DNA of 10,688 nt from Physocladia obscura (taxonomy: Eukaryota > Chytridiomycota > Chytridiomycetes > Chytridiales > Chytriomycetaceae): NCBI GenBank assembly GCA_027596945.1, contig JADGJH010001320.1, positions 1-10,688 of the forward strand, written 5' to 3'. The notes beneath the pieces were generated by a model that did not search any database, had not been told where the DNA came from, and saw only the letters and a list, made by a program, of their open reading frames with translations. Both the position numbers and the translations under genes were made by a program. Shown in pieces: positions 7,401-10,688 of the stretch. Every line of letters starts with the position of its first letter. The first letter of the stretch is position 1.

Positions 7401-8105
7401 AATTTCGTGTACGTGGTTGTCGAAAGCTTCGGTCTTAATCGCCAGCCGTTTGTATTCGACGATGTGCGAAACGCGCGCGGCATACTAAATGTAAAGCTTC
7501 AAGAAGAGACTGTCGGCATTTGGGGGATGAAGCGACGACGGCGTGTGGTTTGCGGGATCGATATTGCTGGAGTTGATGTGCGAACAGTCGCCGATGCGTA
7601 TAATTTGTGCGGATTCCCGGATGAAGATCAAGCGACGGGGTGGAGTGCCTTGACGAGCAAGACCGCCGTTGAAAAGCGCGACAATAACGACGCAGTTGCG
7701 GTGTTGCGGCTCGAAAAAACGCGTGCCGCGCCACAGTGGTTCCAGGGGTTGCTGGAAATCGACGCGCGGGTTGCGCAAAAAGCTGGCGGCCTCAAGGTGC
7801 CGTTGCGGCTACACGTGACGGGATCCGCGACGGCGCATTTCTGGGTGTCTGGACTGTATCTCGCGCGATATTACGGCAACGGAGATTGCGTGCAACATGA
7901 CTTTTATATCCCTGACACGTTTGTAACGACAGCTGTTGAAGGAAAACTGCCGATCAAGATTCTTTTGTATGGAGGACGTGGAGATGAAGGCGACGATTGG
8001 ATTGGAGTGGAGGTGAAGGGATGGGAGATTGCTGACGGGTGGAGTGGAAATCTTGTCGATGGAAATGGTGCTGTGTTTGGAGTTTTGGAGGAATCTTTGC
8101 TGTGA
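4479..8105 (+). CDS. GH35 beta-galactosidase-like glycoside hydrolase with N-terminal membrane segment, four exons
   Basis: Exons 4479-4985, 5042-5365, 5422-5759 and 5861-8105 join in phase (introns 56, 56 and 101 nt, all GT-AG) to give 1137 aa, like the large eukaryotic GH35 enzymes that remove terminal beta-galactose. Residues 4-27 form a hydrophobic segment followed by RRRR, a signal anchor or signal peptide. The TIM barrel follows: PGPYVCAETQ (160-169; Glu167 is the conserved active-site Glu position), PPWLL, then LLQIENE (232-238; Glu238 as acid/base). Next come AELQGGWF (369-376; Glu370 as nucleophile), YMGYGGTNWG (415-424) and TSYDYSA. The C-terminal third holds beta-sandwich domains ending in a jelly roll (FWVSGLYLARYYGNGD). 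Oddities: an SP/DA low-complexity tract at 122-134 where the family has a short loop, and extreme G+C in exons 1-2 compared with exon 4. The start at 4479 is preferred (AAGAAAATGG context); 4404 is also in frame. Confidence 0.9.
4841..4880 (+). repeat. Hexanucleotide repeats (CTCGCC)4 followed by (GACGCC)2 in GH35 exon 1
   Basis: Four perfect CTCGCC units (4841-4864) encode SPSPSPSP-like sequence. They are followed by GACGCCGACGCCGAC encoding DADAD. This in-frame microsatellite expands a loop near the start of the GH35 barrel and is a likely site of length variation. Confidence 0.85.
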
Positions 8106-8156
8106 ATGTTTTGTGTTGTAGAAATTGATTTCATTTTGGAGAGAAAAAAAATTCAA
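8106..8156 (+). other. 51-nt GH35/WDR82 junction with acceptor-like motif
   Basis: Immediately after the GH35 TGA (8103-8105) comes ATG (8106), which is in frame with the WDR82 coding sequence. TGTTTTGTGTTGTAG (about 8107-8121) then resembles a 3' splice acceptor. There is no AATAAA between the two genes. The more likely WDR82 start is the ATG at 8157, by alignment with the short N-terminus of known WDR82 proteins. Confidence 0.5.
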
Positions 8157-9775
8157 ATGCAGATTGAAACTTTGGAAGGAGAAGAGTTGCGACGAGAGAC
8201 TGTGTCCAGTTTTCGCTTGGGTAAGCCTGCAATTTTGCGAAAAGAACAACGAGACAAATATGCTTTTCCACTTCAACCGACGACGGATTTAACCGAAACC
8301 ACAATGCAGCCAAAGTATTTCGTCACGACAAGCCCTTCACCTGTATCGACTTTGACACTGGCGGCACGCTGTGTCTCGCCACATGTGAAGACGAGCTGCG
8401 TATGTACGACTGTCAAAGCGGCTCGTTGAGTATTTTTCCTTCGCCGCATTTCCTCTCACAGACCTACCTTCGGACTTTCTATTTATCGAATAATATGCAA
8501 TTTTTTTTTTATCCACCGTATCGTGTTTCTTTCGCTGGGCTAAACAAAATGGAAAAATACTACTTTTTTTTTTTTTTTGACCCAGACATAAAAAAACATC
8601 TTATTCGAAAAAGTATGGATGTGCGATTGCGAAATTCACACATCGGCCTACGAATGTACTGTATTCGTCGACAAAAGAAGACGGTGCGCGTTACTTGCTT
8701 ATTATTTTTTTTTTTTCCGTGTTTCTTGCCTCTTTCAAACATTTCATTTTTTTTAAAATTTTTTTAGACGCGATTAGATACTTGTCTTTTCACGATAACA
8801 AGTTTATCAGATATTTCACTGGCCATGAAACAAAGTAAAATTATTTTGCTACATTTATTTTTATAATTTTAAAAAAATAGAGTCACTGCTATTGAAATGT
8901 GTCCTCAAGATGATCAATTTCTTTCGGCATCGAGAGACGGTGAAGTGCGTTTATGGGATTTGAAAGCAAATAACTGTCATGTGCGTTGTCGTCTGTGTTG
9001 GTATTGCAATGACGTTAATTTTCCCTCCCCTTTAATGCGCAAAAAAAAAAAAAAAAAAAAACCACGAAAAAAACAAACAGGGAGTTTTAAAAACAAACGC
9101 CCAAAATCCAAGAATTGCATTCGATCCTACGGGAGCGATATTCGCCGTCGCGACGCAATCGAGCACAATCAGACTATACGACCTGAAATCGCTCAGTTCT
9201 GGGCCATTCGATACTCTGAAAGTACCAAATGATCTTGGCGCCGGCGCAAATAGCGCCTTCAGTGAATGGACAACAATAAAGTTCAGCAACGACGGAAAAT
9301 GGCTACTCTTGGCGAACAAGGCTGGGGTGGCTTGTGGAGTCGATGCATTTGATGGTAAGATTTTGACTTCATTCTCTGGAAGACGATGCGTGGGATATAA
9401 AGGGCCTTTGGATATGGATATTGGAATTACGCCGGATGGAAATTATGTGTTGGGAGGTGTGTTTGCAAGTTTTTTTTGCATGTTTTTTTTCAGCGATTAT
9501 TTATTCACTGATTGTTTAGGTTCTGATGACGGGTCTATTTATTTCTGGGAGGCGCCATCTGCTGGCATGTCGGGTGCACGCGATAGATATTTTGCGCAAT
9601 TGCAAGGAGTTAGAGAACCTTCACCCCTAATTAAGTTTAACCCGAGATTTATGATGTTTGCTTCCACTTCCGAAAATAATTTGGTAATTACAAAACTTTT
9701 TTCTTTTTTTTTTTTTTGGCTTTGTCAAATTGTAACAAAATACAAACACAGTGCTTTTGGTTGCCTGATATTTAA
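8157..9775 (+). CDS. WDR82/SWD2: WDR82/Swd2-family WD40 protein, eight exons
   Basis: Exons 8157-8220, 8310-8424, 8586-8683, 8768-8834, 8881-8980, 9081-9456, 9520-9683 and 9752-9775 join in phase to 335 aa (human WDR82 is 313). The translation aligns end to end with WDR82 from memory: [20 protein letters not shown] at the N-terminus, YDCQSG then [26 protein letters not shown] (93-112), GEVRLWDL (135-142), IRLYDLKS (178-185), [13 protein letters not shown] and C-terminal FWLPDI. It is a seven-bladed-type WD40 adaptor. In animals and yeast it is a subunit of SET1/COMPASS histone H3K4 methyltransferase and of PNUTS-PP1 or CPF transcription-termination complexes, and binds Ser5-phosphorylated RNA polymerase II CTD; the nuclear role here is inferred from family. 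The alignment fixes exon 2's end at a GTTGAG donor (8425): the family-length linker between YDCQSG and YSKKYG is restored only with it. Introns are 46-161 nt; one holds a run of 21 A. Confidence 0.95.
9041..9061 (+). repeat. Homopolymer A21 in WDR82 intron 5
   Basis: Twenty-one consecutive A residues lie just upstream of the acceptor at 9079-9080 (ACAAACAG). The tract between them and the acceptor is also A-rich, so this intron lacks a pyrimidine tract. Its exact length is prone to sequencing error. Confidence 0.9.
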
Positions 9776-9786
9776 TTAACGTTTTA

Positions 9787-9792
9787 AATAAA
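9787..9792 (+). promoter_or_regulatory. Poly(A) signal of WDR82
   Basis: AATAAA begins 12 nt after the WDR82 TAA and is followed by a T-rich stretch (9796-9818). The position and orientation fit a cleavage/polyadenylation signal with a very short 3' UTR. Confidence 0.6.
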
Positions 9793-10267
9793 CAATTTTT
9801 TCTTTTTCTTTCTCTTCCCATTATCATCAAATTGCTGCTCTCAAATTATTCGCTGTTTGGGCAAAATTCATAACAGGGTTCACGCGGCTTTTTTTTTTTT
9901 GACTGCTGTGATGTTATAATGACAGAACTCTATCAAGTTTCATATGAGTCAAGTTGAATCAAAACAGTGGAAAATGGAAATTCTTGTTGATTATTGATTT
10001 GTGCTCACTAAATTCAAAAGAAATAGGAGCGGAAAAAAGCAACAAAAAACATTGGAAAGCAAGATCAATTTTCAGTTGAGCCACCCTCATAAAAAAAAAA
10101 AAATTCAGTCTCCCAGCCTTCCGTGATTTGACTCTCTGTGCCAGACCCGCATTCGAATGATTTTTCTTTAAAAGCGCCAAGGTAACCTGAAAAGAAAGCT
10201 GGCACAAAAAAAAACGAAGGAGACATAAAAAACGACAAACGACAAAAACGAAAGAACGAACGAAAAT
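9793..10267. other. Intergenic spacer between WDR82 and the right-edge gene
   Basis: About 475 nt with T- and A-rich tracts (a T run at 9890-9900 and an A13 run at 10091-10103). No coding frame with recognisable residues and no tRNA cloverleaf is seen on either strand. The last 60 nt before the next ATG are an ACGA/CGAA-rich A-purine tract, which is probably the 5' UTR of the right-edge gene. Confidence 0.5.
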
Positions 10268-10688
10268 ATGACAGTGAGTTCGTAAAATTTAGTTCATTTT
10301 TTTATTTTTTATTCTTTACTTTTTTATTATTTTTTTACATGCTTGGGTGGCTGAAAGAAAAGGAAATAAAAAAACAAAAAACATTTAGGAACGCGATCAA
10401 ACAATTGACTATAATGCCGTCGACAAGAATGGATCGATCGTATGGACCAAAGTCGCTCTTGACATGAGCGCGGATTTGATGCGCGAATCGGACAAACGGA
10501 ATCCGGCCGTGTTTGGGCTGTAAGTGATGGAGAATGACGTTGATTTTGTCTCCCCATCCTTTAAATTTTTTTTTTTTTTCATTTTCGCGCCACCAATCGA
10601 AACACTCAATTTCCATCTCTTTGCCCTCCCTTTCTGCATCGAATCGCACACACACACAACCTTTTGTTTCTTCTACATAGTGCATATT
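10268..10688 (+). CDS. Unrecognised protein, 5' part of a spliced gene (runs off right edge)
   Basis: Proposed exons: 10268-10273 (ATG ACA only), 10389-10519, and the beginning of a third from 10681. Joining them through GTGAGT...TTTAG and GTAAGT...CATAG keeps one frame: MTERDQTIDYNAVDKNG, then a segment containing VWTKVALDMSADLMRESD, then RNPAVFGL. Both donors are close to the GTRAGT consensus. The stretch IVWTKVALDMSADLMRES looks like an amphipathic helix. There is no signal peptide or membrane segment in the visible 45 residues. I do not recognise the family. The tiny first exon is supported by an exact donor right after the second codon and an A-rich ATG context (AAAATATGA). The first exon could instead lie elsewhere; the 131-nt exon is the secure part. 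Confidence 0.6.

Noticed and set aside
7435..8276. Minus-strand frames of 97-155 codons across the GH35 3' end
   Set aside because: They lie opposite well-supported GH35 jelly-roll coding sequence and have no recognisable residues or supported splice structure.
10100..10190. tRNA- or Pol III-like sequence around GCATTCGAATG followed on minus by a T run
   Set aside because: TTCGAA resembles a B box, but no stem pairs around it, no acceptor or anticodon stem forms, and the T run lies in the wrong place for a tRNA 3' end.
1..10688. CRISPR arrays, bacterial operons, insertion sequences or phage features
   Set aside because: There are no spaced direct repeats of array type, and the spliced eukaryotic genes show this is not prokaryotic DNA.

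Overview
This is a eukaryotic nuclear window. Four genes can be read almost completely: one has no intron and three are split by short GT-AG introns of 37-161 nt, with standard stop codons (TAA and TGA). Gene spacing is very tight, homopolymer A/T tracts are common, and one gene encodes a sperm-tail PG-rich (SHIPPO) repeat protein, a family of ciliary/flagellar structural proteins. Together these suggest a compact-genome flagellated microbe such as a zoosporic (chytrid-like) fungus or another flagellated protist. The lineage is inference, because no rRNA or tRNA is present.

Layout from left to right. 1-1165: A+T-rich DNA whose minus strand carries one coding-like frame with only nine stops in 388 codons, apparently a fossil gene or mobile-element relic. 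1257-2135 (minus): an intronless NmrA-like NAD(P)-binding protein with its own poly(A) signal. 2136-2766: A+T-rich spacer with an imperfect ~50-bp duplication, a small hairpin and a second fossil frame with helix-turn-helix-like residues. 2767-4454 (minus): a nine-exon SHIPPO-repeat gene, rebuilt here to 395 aa. 4479-8105 (plus): a four-exon GH35 beta-galactosidase-like gene of 1137 aa with an N-terminal membrane segment. 8157-9775 (plus): an eight-exon WDR82/Swd2 orthologue of 335 aa. 9776-10267: spacer. 10268 to the right edge: the first exons of an unrecognised gene.

The annotated genes do not form a pathway: a flagellar structural protein, a carbohydrate hydrolase, a chromatin/RNA-polymerase-II adaptor and a small oxidoreductase-like sensor or enzyme. 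The striking feature is the architecture. The SHIPPO and GH35 start codons lie back to back with 24 nt between them, and the GH35 stop and the WDR82 start are 51 nt apart with no AATAAA between them. Exon joins were made by hand from reading phase, splice consensus and family alignment from memory. The WDR82 model is the most secure, and it independently supports an unusual GTTGAG donor also proposed in the SHIPPO gene. No new defence, toxin or mobile system was identified. The less-explained material is the pair of degenerate A+T-rich frames that flank the intronless NmrA gene.
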